A stretch of 64,000 nucleotides of DNA. It comes from Westiellopsis prolifica IICB1 (GTDB taxonomy: Bacteria; Cyanobacteriota; Cyanobacteriia; Cyanobacteriales; Nostocaceae). Both the position numbers and the translations under genes were made by a program. Shown one piece after another: positions 45,125 to 54,500 of the stretch (position 1 is its first letter; every line of letters starts with the position of its first letter). The stretch spans positions 230,565 through 294,564 of the forward strand of contig NZ_NAPS01000003.1 in NCBI RefSeq assembly GCF_004323185.1, in the 5' to 3' direction. The notes below the pieces were generated by a model, which was not told the origin of the DNA, did not search any database, and saw nothing but the letters and a program-made list of their open reading frames with translations.

Positions 45125-47890
45125 TTAAAAATTCTGTTGTTTATTTTGTAAAAAGCGTTGTTTTAATCTTGCTTTACCAGCCTCTAATTTTTCATTCAAT
45201 TCATCACTCTGATTCTCAAAATCATCGTTTTCTTCTTGCTTTAAAAACCGGGCTATAGAACTAATCGTTGGATATTTAAATAAGTCAGTTATTGCTAAAT
45301 CAGGTTTAAACATTTGCCGCAGTTTGCTGTAAACCTGAAGCACATTGAGTGAATGACCACCAAGATCAAAAAAGTTATCTTGAATACCGACTTTTTCTAC
45401 CTTAAGTATTTTTTGCCAAATATCAGCTATTGTGTGTTCTATTTCATTTCGCGGTAACACGTAAGCTGTTTCTAGTATTGGCCGGAGATTATCTGGCTTA
45501 GGTAAAGCTTTACGATCTACCTTACCGCTTGGTGCTAGGGGTAAACTTTCTAGCATCACAAAACTAGAAGGTAACATATGGTCAGGTAATTTTTCTTTTA
45601 AAAAATTACGTAATTCACTAATACTAGGAACTGGTTCTGTTTTTGCAACCACATAAGCAACTAGTTGCAAGTTACCTGGTTGTTCTTGATGAACTATGAC
45701 TATATTTTCACGTACATTTTGGTGTTGACTTAAAAATGTTTCAATTTCCCCCAGTTCAACTCGGAACCCTCGAATCTTCACTTGATGATCAATACGTCCT
45801 AAGAATTCTATATTTCCATTACTGAGCCACCTTCCTAAATCTCCTGTTTTATAAATTAAATCTCTACGATTTTCTGGTAACTTCTTCCTAGCATCTGGAA
45901 AGGGATTAGGAACAAAACTTAAATTAGTTTTTTCTTGATTTTTCCAATACCCTTCACCAACACCGATTCCCGATACACAAATTTCTCCAGGAACACCGAT
46001 GGGTAATAGCTGCATTTGCTCATCGAGAATGTAGAGATTTAAATTTGCTAATGGTTTACCAATTGGTATTGTTCGCTGATTTTCATCAAAAGGCTTATTA
46101 ACAATAAACTGAGTAATATCATCCGCTGCTTCGGTGGGACCATAGGCGTTAACAATTTTGATTTCAGGATATATTTGGAGCCACTTATTTACCCAACTTA
46201 CAGATACTGGTTCCCCCACAACCATCATCCATTTCAAATCAGGTAATTCTCTGTCCTGAGTTCCTAGCCCCGAAGTATATTCAAGTAAGCCCCCAAATAA
46301 TGCTGGTACTAATTCAACAACTGTAATTTTTTCTGATTTAAGTGATTTAAATAGTTTATCAGGAATCGCAACAGTTTCAATATCTACTATAACTGTCTTA
46401 CCACCTATTAAAAGTGGTGCTAAAAATTGCCATACAGAAATATCTGTCGAGGAAGGGGCACTTTGCAGAAAACAAAATTCCTCAGTTAATTCTAATTCAT
46501 CAAATTGAGCATAGATATGATTAATTGCGCCATCATGTCTAACTATTGCTCCCTTGGGTAGCCCTGTGGAACCTGAAGTATAGAGCATGTAAGCTGGATC
46601 AACGGCACGATTAATAGGTTCTATATTCTCATTAGGTAATTGTTCAAAATCTAATTTATTATATATATTTAAGCTTTTTCGATTAGCAAGCAATATATTT
46701 TCGGTACTTACATTATCTAAACAAATAATAGATGATAATTGTGAACAATCTCCTACTAAGCCTGATAGATTGTCTAAGAGCAGAGAATCTGTGAGTAAAA
46801 ATCTCACTTCGCTATTAGATAACATATATTGAATTCGATTTGGTGGGTAAGTACTATCAATGGGTACATAGGCTCCACCGGCTTTGTATATAGCAAGGAT
46901 CGCAATCAGGAAATTAATATCACGATCCTTGAAAATACCGACAAATTCCCCTTTAGTAACTCTTAATTTACGCAATAATCCAGCTAATTGGTTGGCTTTT
47001 TGATTTAGTTCTCGATAGGTTAACTTACTTTCTTGATGAATAACAGCTATATTATTTGGAGTTTGAGATACTTGATTTTCAAATAATTGATTTATTGTCT
47101 GATGAACTGGATATTCTTGAATATTATTATTAAACTCTTTTAACAATTGATTTTGTTCAAAATATTTCAAAAAGAGAATATCTAATATTTTGACATTAAC
47201 ATTATTAATAATATTCTCAATAATATTGATATAAGATCGGCTCATCAATTTGATATTGTCGTCTTGAAATAGATGCTGCTTATACTCTATATTGGCGCTA
47301 ATAATTTCATCATCAACTGAAAAAGAAATTGTGATATCATTTTTTAAAAATTTTAAACTATTTTTAGAATGAATATTTTCTAGTAAAATGACTATATCAA
47401 AAATGGGACAGCGATTAGGAGATATTGGTATGTCTAGCAAGTTAATTAATTCATCAAAATTATAATTTTGATGAGTGTAAGCAGCGATAGTTGCATCTTT
47501 CACTTCTAAGAGAAAATCTTTAAATAGAAGCTGAGAGTTGACCTGATTCCGCAAAGGAATAACCTGATTATTTATGTTATCAATACCAATTTGGTCATAT
47601 ACTGGTATTCCGACAATAACATCATTATTTCTAGTATACTTTTGTAGCAATATATTCAATGCAGATAAAATTATCAAATAGATAGAAAAGTAAGAACCAT
47701 TAGCTAGATTGATAATTTTTTGAGATAAATCATTTGATAAATCAAAGCGAAAAGATTTATTTTGATGACTGGGGAATAAAGGTCTTATATAATCCAGCAT
47801 CAAATTTGTTTCTGGTAATTCTCCGGATAGTTTATTTATCCAATAAATTTTTTGAGAGAATAAGTCGTTAGAGTGTATATCCACAGCCAT
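45125..47890 (-). CDS. NRPS module: half condensation domain-A(diaminobutyrate-like)-PCP
   Basis: This 921-residue protein starts with only the C-terminal half of a condensation domain (about 1-240; SQKIYWINKLSGELPE..., NNDVIVGIPV, AYTHQNYNFDELI); the HHxxxDG half is absent. The A domain (about 270-770) has YTSGSTGLPKG and SGKVDRK. Its specificity residues read D-I-W-E-M-V-A-D-D; three acidic positions in the pocket (278, 330, 331) point to a cationic side chain such as a diamino acid. The PCP has LGGHSLNVLQV. The next gene upstream encodes an EctB-like aminotransferase that makes L-2,4-diaminobutyrate, so that is my prediction. A free C domain (50148-51557) in the same operon may supply the missing condensation activity. 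Confidence 0.9.
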   Translation of the reverse strand: MAVDIHSNDLFSQKIYWINKLSGELPETNLMLDYIRPLFPSHQNKSFRFDLSNDLSQKIINLANGSYFSIYLIILSALNILLQKYTRNNDVIVGIPVYDQIGIDNINNQVIPLRNQVNSQLLFKDFLLEVKDATIAAYTHQNYNFDELINLLDIPISPNRCPIFDIVILLENIHSKNSLKFLKNDITISFSVDDEIISANIEYKQHLFQDDNIKLMSRSYINIIENIINNVNVKILDILFLKYFEQNQLLKEFNNNIQEYPVHQTINQLFENQVSQTPNNIAVIHQESKLTYRELNQKANQLAGLLRKLRVTKGEFVGIFKDRDINFLIAILAIYKAGGAYVPIDSTYPPNRIQYMLSNSEVRFLLTDSLLLDNLSGLVGDCSQLSSIICLDNVSTENILLANRKSLNIYNKLDFEQLPNENIEPINRAVDPAYMLYTSGSTGLPKGAIVRHDGAINHIYAQFDELELTEEFCFLQSAPSSTDISVWQFLAPLLIGGKTVIVDIETVAIPDKLFKSLKSEKITVVELVPALFGGLLEYTSGLGTQDRELPDLKWMMVVGEPVSVSWVNKWLQIYPEIKIVNAYGPTEAADDITQFIVNKPFDENQRTIPIGKPLANLNLYILDEQMQLLPIGVPGEICVSGIGVGEGYWKNQEKTNLSFVPNPFPDARKKLPENRRDLIYKTGDLGRWLSNGNIEFLGRIDHQVKIRGFRVELGEIETFLSQHQNVRENIVIVHQEQPGNLQLVAYVVAKTEPVPSISELRNFLKEKLPDHMLPSSFVMLESLPLAPSGKVDRKALPKPDNLRPILETAYVLPRNEIEHTIADIWQKILKVEKVGIQDNFFDLGGHSLNVLQVYSKLRQMFKPDLAITDLFKYPTISSIARFLKQEENDDFENQSDELNEKLEAGKARLKQRFLQNKQQNF

Positions 47891-47938
47891 ATTTTTAATT
47901 TGTAATCGGTTATTTGGTAAGTTAGCTAGTCTGTCAAG

Positions 47939-49195
47939 CTAGTTTGAAATGGAATCATTCAAAGCTTGTTTGATGATTAAACAACCTTTTTGCAAGGTAG
48001 GCATATCAATGATTAAAGGTGGTAAAAGTTTAATAACGGTATCATTTCTACCTGCTCGTTCAACAATTAATCCTAGTTCAAAACAACGTGATGTGATAGT
48101 TTTAGCTAAACTGCTACCGCCACAATCTTTTACATCTATTCCCCAAATCATTCCAATACCACGTATTAATATATTTTCACTAATTGATGCTATTTCTTGA
48201 GTTAGAAAATTTTTGATAAATAGCTCTTTGGCTTTAACATCCTGTTCAAAATCACAACTTTCTCTATATTCTAAAGCTGCTGTCGCGCCTACAAATGCTA
48301 GTTGATTACCTCTAAAAGTGCCATTATGTTCGCCCGGTTCCCATATATCTAAATCTGGTTTAATTAATAATAAAGACATGGGAAAGCCGTAGCCACTAAT
48401 TGATTTAGAAAGGACTACAATATCAGGAACAATATCTGCTCTTTCAAAAGAAAAGAAAGAGCCTGTTCGACCACAGCCAACTTGAATATCATCGCATATT
48501 AATAAAATATCATGTTTATCACATAAATTTCTTAACTTTTGCATCCATTCAATCGGAGCGACAACAACTCCACCTTCTGCTTGGACGGTTTCAAATATAA
48601 TTGCTGCTGGTTTTTCAACTCCAGAATTAACATCATTTAAAACCGATTCTATATATTTTATCGTGTCAAAACTTTCCATGAATCCATAAGGATAAGGCAT
48701 GAATGTTACATTACTTGATGTCCCAATTGCGCCTGCTCGAATTCCAGTATTACCACTTATTGATAGGCTGCCCAAAGTCATTCCATGATATGCTCCCATA
48801 AAAGAGAATATACCGGATCTTTGTTTGACTTTTCTAGCTAATTTTAAAGCCGCCTCCACTGCGTTTGTTCCAGTAGAACCGCAAAATTGAATGCGATAAT
48901 CTAGCTTTTTAGAACTGAGTACTACCTCATCAAACTTGGCTAAGAATTTTTCTTTAGCCGAAGTATACATATCCAAACCATGTGCAATACCATCAGCATC
49001 TAAGTATGACATAACCTTTTGTTTTATATAGTCATGATTATGTCCATAATTTAAAGCCCCTGCTCCTGCAAAAAAATCAATGTATTCTTTACCTGAGTCA
49101 GAATAAATCATCGAGCCTTTAGCTCTATGAAATATATCTGGAAAACTACGACAATAACTTCTGACATTGGATTCACACTTTTCAAATATATTCAT
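47939..49195 (-). CDS. Diaminobutyrate-2-oxoglutarate aminotransferase (EctB-like)
   Basis: This 418-residue class III aminotransferase closely follows the EctB pattern: MNIFEKCESNVRSYCRSFP at the N-terminus, EYIDFFAGAGALNYGHN, FCGSTGTNAVEAALKLAR, GAYHGMTLGSLSISGN and the PLP Lys264 in LSKSISGYG. The family transfers an amino group to aspartate-4-semialdehyde to give L-2,4-diaminobutyrate. No ectA or ectC gene is beside it, so ectoine synthesis is unlikely. It lies directly upstream of an NRPS whose A-domain pocket is acidic, which makes it the probable source of that module's substrate. The ATG at 49195 fits the family's usual start better than a TTG at 49213. Confidence 0.88.
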   Translation of the reverse strand: MNIFEKCESNVRSYCRSFPDIFHRAKGSMIYSDSGKEYIDFFAGAGALNYGHNHDYIKQKVMSYLDADGIAHGLDMYTSAKEKFLAKFDEVVLSSKKLDYRIQFCGSTGTNAVEAALKLARKVKQRSGIFSFMGAYHGMTLGSLSISGNTGIRAGAIGTSSNVTFMPYPYGFMESFDTIKYIESVLNDVNSGVEKPAAIIFETVQAEGGVVVAPIEWMQKLRNLCDKHDILLICDDIQVGCGRTGSFFSFERADIVPDIVVLSKSISGYGFPMSLLLIKPDLDIWEPGEHNGTFRGNQLAFVGATAALEYRESCDFEQDVKAKELFIKNFLTQEIASISENILIRGIGMIWGIDVKDCGGSSLAKTITSRCFELGLIVERAGRNDTVIKLLPPLIIDMPTLQKGCLIIKQALNDSISN

Positions 49196-49254
49196 AAGAC
49201 TTTTGTGTTGCAATGATAAACTGATTATGTATAGTGCATCGTTTTTTAATATTA

Positions 49255-50136
49255 CTAAGAAACATAGTTCAGATAAGATTTATAGAATTTAAAAATAATT
49301 TGAGGAGGAACTTTAAATAATAATCCCATTGTTAATAATAAGTTATAGTATAAATTTTGAACTGGCATTCCTTTAGTTATTGCACCTAAAGCTGTCAGTG
49401 AACTTTTTTGAGTATGCCAATCAATATTAAAAGATATAGAAGGGTCTAAACTTCTAACATGATGCAGCGTTCCCGGAGGCATGTATAGAATATCCCCAGG
49501 ATTGACAATAAACCTAATTGGTCTAGCATTTTTATAATCAGGATATTTATTGAAATCTGGATTTTCTGGATTCACTAGAAACCATCGCCAGCCTTGGCGA
49601 TAACAATATTTAGCATCTTCTGGTAGTAATATAGTAAATTGTTTACGTCCGACAATTTGAAAAAATATGTTATTAGTCAGAAGACAATCAAAATGTAATG
49701 GTGTAACGCTATGAGAAGAACCTAAGAAAAACTGACAGTAACGCCACCACTTGTACCAATACCATTTTGGTAAATAATCGAAAGGAAATGGTTGAACATC
49801 TTCTATTAAAGAGGGTATTAAGCTAAATAAAGGTAAGTCATGACAATATGGCGGTAGAGGATTCTTTTGAGGATCTTTTTGATAAGTCTCTATTAATTCT
49901 ATATAACTTGCCATTGTCAAACGACATATCTCAATTTCCTTATTACTAAATTTCTTGGCGTAAATGTTTAGTGTGGGAGATAATTCTTTTAAATAACTTA
50001 ATGACCATTTATCAGAGCCACGCCAATTAGAAATTAATCCAGAGATTATAACTGGTTTGCCTAGTTCAACATAATTTTTATGAAATTCATCACTTGATAG
50101 TTTATATTTTCTGTCTATTTCTGATGAAACGATCAT
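49255..50136 (-). CDS. JmjC/cupin-8 family Fe(II)/2-oxoglutarate oxygenase
   Basis: This 293-residue protein has the JmjC-like iron site: His148-x-Asp150 in PLHFDCLLTNN, and a distal His in PPGTLHHVRSL (His225). The N-terminal GKPVIISGLISNWRG segment and the GRKQFTILLPEDAKYCY strand are typical of cupin-8/FIH-like hydroxylases. AAGGGAATAAAGT before the ATG gives a good ribosome-binding site. It is encoded between a free C domain and the EctB-like gene, so hydroxylation of diaminobutyrate, free or bound to a carrier protein, is a reasonable guess. Hydroxylation of a different chain position is possible. Confidence 0.82.
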   Translation of the reverse strand: MIVSSEIDRKYKLSSDEFHKNYVELGKPVIISGLISNWRGSDKWSLSYLKELSPTLNIYAKKFSNKEIEICRLTMASYIELIETYQKDPQKNPLPPYCHDLPLFSLIPSLIEDVQPFPFDYLPKWYWYKWWRYCQFFLGSSHSVTPLHFDCLLTNNIFFQIVGRKQFTILLPEDAKYCYRQGWRWFLVNPENPDFNKYPDYKNARPIRFIVNPGDILYMPPGTLHHVRSLDPSISFNIDWHTQKSSLTALGAITKGMPVQNLYYNLLLTMGLLFKVPPQIIFKFYKSYLNYVS

Positions 50137-50147
50137 ACTTTATTCCC

Positions 50148-51557
50148 TTAAAATACTGAAGCGAGTTGCCAATTAAATGATGCTTCTTTTTCTAAAGTTG
50201 TTGATATTTGCTGTTGATGTGGTGTTGAAAATGATAAGTTCTTGATTTGAATATTAGGATTAGCGATTATTGCTTGTAGCAGAATTTGAAAATCACTTAA
50301 AATTCCGGTAATTGTAGTAATATCAAATCTAGAATAATCATAAGAAATTGCTACTATAATTTCTGATCCTGGATAAATAACTAAATTCAAAGGGTAGTTA
50401 TTTCTGTAATAAATTCCAGTTGCTTCAAATGCTATATTACCTGTCCAATTTTCTGCAAATTCACTGACTGGAAAGTTTTCAACCACGACAATGGTTTCAA
50501 ACAATAGTAAGTTTCGTGGTACTTCACTCCAACCTTGAATTTGTGTTAGTGGAGTGTATTCATGCTGACGCGTTTCTACTAATTGAACCTGAAAATCTTG
50601 TAACCATGACAACAAATGTTGCTCTGGATTTATTTTGACGTTGATTGGTAAAGTATTTATAAATACACCAACTATTGATTCTACTTCCGCTAAATCTACT
50701 GGCCTTCCTGTAACAGTACACCCATAAATTACATTATGGCGACAAGTATAACGACTCAGGAGAATAGACCAAATTCCATTAACTAATGTGGCAAGAGTAA
50801 AATGGTTTTGTGTAGCAAAAGATAGTAGTAATTTTGTAATTTCTTTTGAGAGTTTAATTCTCTCTTCATCGTATCTTTCTTTCTGCTTAGATGCTTGGTT
50901 TTGGTTATTTTCTAGATAAGTTAGAGGAGTTGGTACTTTTATTCCTTGTAGTTCTTGTCGCCAAAAGGTTTCAGTCTTACCTATATTTTGTTGCTGTAAC
51001 CAGTCGATATAATTTCTAAAAGGACGAGCTGGCGGTAATTTTATTTCTTTGGATTCACAAAGTGCAGTGTAAATTTTTAAACATTCCTCTAATATTATCG
51101 GACCAGACCATCCATCAATGATTATATGGTGATTACTCCAAATAAATTCATAGCGATCGCCAGTAAAACGAATCAAAGTTAAACGCATTAAACATGGTTG
51201 CGAAAAATCAAAACATAATTGGCGATCGCTCTCTAGAAATGATTTTAATCGCTCTTGTTGTTCTGCTGGTTCAACACCACGCCAATCATATTGGTTCAGG
51301 TTAATTTTTACTCGTTTATAAACAACTTGTAAGGGGTTATCAATGTCTTCCCAATAAAATCCTGTACGTAATATTGTATGTCTATCTACTACTTTTTGCC
51401 ATGCTTGTTCAAAAGCCTCTATATTTGGATGACCATGTAAAGTTAAGGTATGGTGAAAGAAGTATAATGCTGATTCAGTCGCATACAAACAGTGAAATAG
51501 CATACCCTTTTGGACGGGTGTAAGTTCATATATGTCTTCGATATTTTCTGTTTTCAT
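50148..51557 (-). CDS. Free-standing NRPS condensation domain
   Basis: This 469-residue protein is a complete condensation domain and nothing else. It begins ENIEDIYELTPVQKGMLFH, a form typical of DCL (D-specific) C domains, has an intact HHIIIDGW at 143-150 and continues to the end of the fold. It lies between an upstream PKS that ends with an epimerization domain and downstream genes that include an NRPS with only half a C domain, so it probably makes the bond that the half domain cannot, accepting the chain from the E-terminated protein. It starts 5 bases after the PKS-E stop, which fits coupled translation. That it works in trans is inference. Confidence 0.88.
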   Translation of the reverse strand: MKTENIEDIYELTPVQKGMLFHCLYATESALYFFHHTLTLHGHPNIEAFEQAWQKVVDRHTILRTGFYWEDIDNPLQVVYKRVKINLNQYDWRGVEPAEQQERLKSFLESDRQLCFDFSQPCLMRLTLIRFTGDRYEFIWSNHHIIIDGWSGPIILEECLKIYTALCESKEIKLPPARPFRNYIDWLQQQNIGKTETFWRQELQGIKVPTPLTYLENNQNQASKQKERYDEERIKLSKEITKLLLSFATQNHFTLATLVNGIWSILLSRYTCRHNVIYGCTVTGRPVDLAEVESIVGVFINTLPINVKINPEQHLLSWLQDFQVQLVETRQHEYTPLTQIQGWSEVPRNLLLFETIVVVENFPVSEFAENWTGNIAFEATGIYYRNNYPLNLVIYPGSEIIVAISYDYSRFDITTITGILSDFQILLQAIIANPNIQIKNLSFSTPHQQQISTTLEKEASFNWQLASVF

Positions 51558-51562
51558 TGTGC

Positions 51563-54500
51563 TTATTTACCACCTAATTGGTTAATTTTTGCTAGAAAAT
51601 TATCTAAGTCTTGTTGGTTCAAGTTAGCTCTAGGAAAGTCGGAAGGTGTATATTTTTCTGCTGACAAATACTGACAATGAGCAATAATACTTCGTATAGC
51701 TTCAATAAAACTTAAAGCTAAAATTTCAATTGTTTCTCGCCGGTGAACTGCTGTGTTATAAATCCAATTAAGTTGCAGTTGTTCTTGAACAATAATTCCG
51801 TTTATTTCCAGTAAGTAAAATTTATTTTTATTTGTACTTTGACTGATTTTTAGAAACTGATCAGTGAAATTAAATAAAGATGAATGTGATATTACAGGGT
51901 CAAAATTACCTAAATAACTAAAACTAACTTGAGGCTGAGGGAAAGATTTTAACTTTGAACTTATTTCTGGATTATTGCTGATATAGCGAAGTGTATCATA
52001 CCCAATACCTTTATTTGGAATATTACGTAAATACTCTTTGACTACGATTAACGCATTTCCTGGATCACAAGCTTCTGTGATATCTAAAATTACTGGAAAG
52101 CAAGTTGTAAATAAACCAACTGTACGAGATAAAGATATATATTTGGAATTTTTGAATACTATATTTCGACCATTATCTTCAACATCTATCCATAGTTGCT
52201 GCTCTCCCGTCCACTTTGCAAAAGCTTGGATTAAAGCTGTTAGTAGAACATCGTTTATTTCGGTATTATAAGCTTTGTTAACGTCTTTAATTAAGGCTTG
52301 AGTTGCTGTCTTATCTAGAGAGATTGATACTATGTCACTATTCGTTACTATATTTTCATTTGCAGAATAGTCAACAGGTAGACTATGGAAAGGTATTTGG
52401 GATTTTGCTAACCAGTAGTCCTGCTCCTTCACCATTTCGGAAGTTTGAGCATACTCTTGAATAGACTGTGTCCACTGCTGGAAAGAAGTGGTTTGATCAG
52501 ATAATTTTATTCCTTCAGCTTGACTGAGTTGTTGGTAGACTGTTTGCAAATCTTCTAACAAAATCTGCCAGGAAACAGCATCTAATAAAAGATGATGGAT
52601 GGTAATTAGTAGATAGTTGTTTTGCGGCGATCGCAATTCAATAAAAGCAACATTTACCAGTGAACCTTCACTAAGGTTGGACTTACTTTGTATTCCTGCA
52701 ATTGTAGATTTCAAAGCATGTTGTTGCTCATTTTCTGAAAGTGCAGACAAATTCACATGCTCATATACCATTATATCATTAGTATGAACTTCTATTTGCT
52801 GCCATTTGGATTCTTTTTGAAGAAAACGCAGACGAAAAACATCATGATGTTCAATTACATATTTTATAGCCTCTTGTAATATTTTTGAATTGCATTTTTG
52901 TTGTATTTCCAGTAGTAAAGATTGGTTCAGGGAATTTATATTTGACTTGTTTTGAGTCAATAATCGATGCTGAACAGGTGTAAGGTAAACTTCTCCAGTT
53001 TTGGAACTATTTTCATTTGTTTCAATTACACCTGTGGCTGTCACTAATTCAGCAATAGTTTGGTGCATAAACATTTGCTGAGAAGTTAATTTTATGCCTA
53101 ATGTGTTAGCCTTGGCAACAATTTGAATTGCAAGGATTGAATCTCCTGCTAATTCAAAGAAATTGTCATGAATACCAATTTTTTCAATACCTAGAAATTG
53201 TTGCCAAATGTCAGCTAGAGCCTGTTCAACTTCGTTACTAGGCGCAACATAAGCATTTGCTAAATTTGGACGTGGATGGCTGGATTTTGAAATATTTGTT
53301 TTTGATGTCTGTGATATTAATGCTAATTCTTGTTCGAGATAATTAAAAGAATTATTATGCTCAATTACTGCTTGAAAGTCTTGCGTTGACACAATAACAT
53401 GAGGTAAGCTACTTAGCAAAATGCGATTAAAAGCTTCGGCACCTTCTTCAGATAATATTCCTTTTTTGAGTTCCTGTTCACGTTGGAGCTTTAATTGTTC
53501 AGGTAGCTCTGTTTCAACTGCCATTCCTACCTCTTGCCAAGAGCCCCAATTTATTGCCACTGTAAATTGGTCAGATTTAGAAGTACAATAATCTGCATAA
53601 ACATCCAAAAATGCATTAGCGGCACAATAATCTACCTGTCCAAATTCACTTAAAATAGAACTTTGAGATGAACAAAGTACTAAAAAATCTAAATTAATAT
53701 TTTTTGAATTTAAAATTTCTTTTAGTACTAATGTTCCTTGGATTTTTGGTGTAAATACACTATTTACTATATCCTCTGTTTTCAGTTGAATGATACCACC
53801 GCCAGCAATCCCTGCTGCATGGATAATACCATTGATTTGACCAAATTTTTCTAAAGCTTCAGTAACAACTAGCTGCATTTCTTCGTAGCTGGCGACATCG
53901 GCACTTTTAACCTCAACTTCTGATCCTAACTCTGTAAATTCAAGTATTTTGTTGATTTTGCGACTAACAGGATCTTTACTATCATGTTCTTCTAACCATT
54001 GTTGCCAGTGCGATCGCTCAGGTAATCCCTTTCTACCAATTAAAATTAACTTAGCTTGTACTGTCTTTACTAAATGTTCTGCTAGCACCAAACCTATACC
54101 ACCAAGTCCACCAGTAATTAAGTAAATTCCTCCTTTTTTTAAATTAGTTTTACCTAAAATATTTTTATCTAAACGGATAGATTCAAAGCTTTGAATCCAG
54201 CGATGATGTCCACGATAAGCAACTATATTTTCAGTTTGCTGTGTTGTCAGTTCTCTAATTAGATAGTCTATCAATTTCTCTGTTGGTGTAATATTCGTAC
54301 TAGGGATTACTACATCAATCAGACAAGAATTAACATTTGGATATTCCTTGGGAATTATTTTACAAGGTCCCAATATAGTTGCTTTCTCTGGACATAACTT
54401 TTCATCACCGATAACATTATGCACATTATTAGTGACAACTCTCAGTTTCAGAAAATCACTGATATTTTGCTTTCCAAATGCCTGTATTAAATACAATAAA

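Noticed and set aside
47939..49195. Ectoine biosynthesis locus
   Set aside because: Only the EctB-like gene is present; there is no ectA or ectC and the neighbours are assembly-line genes.
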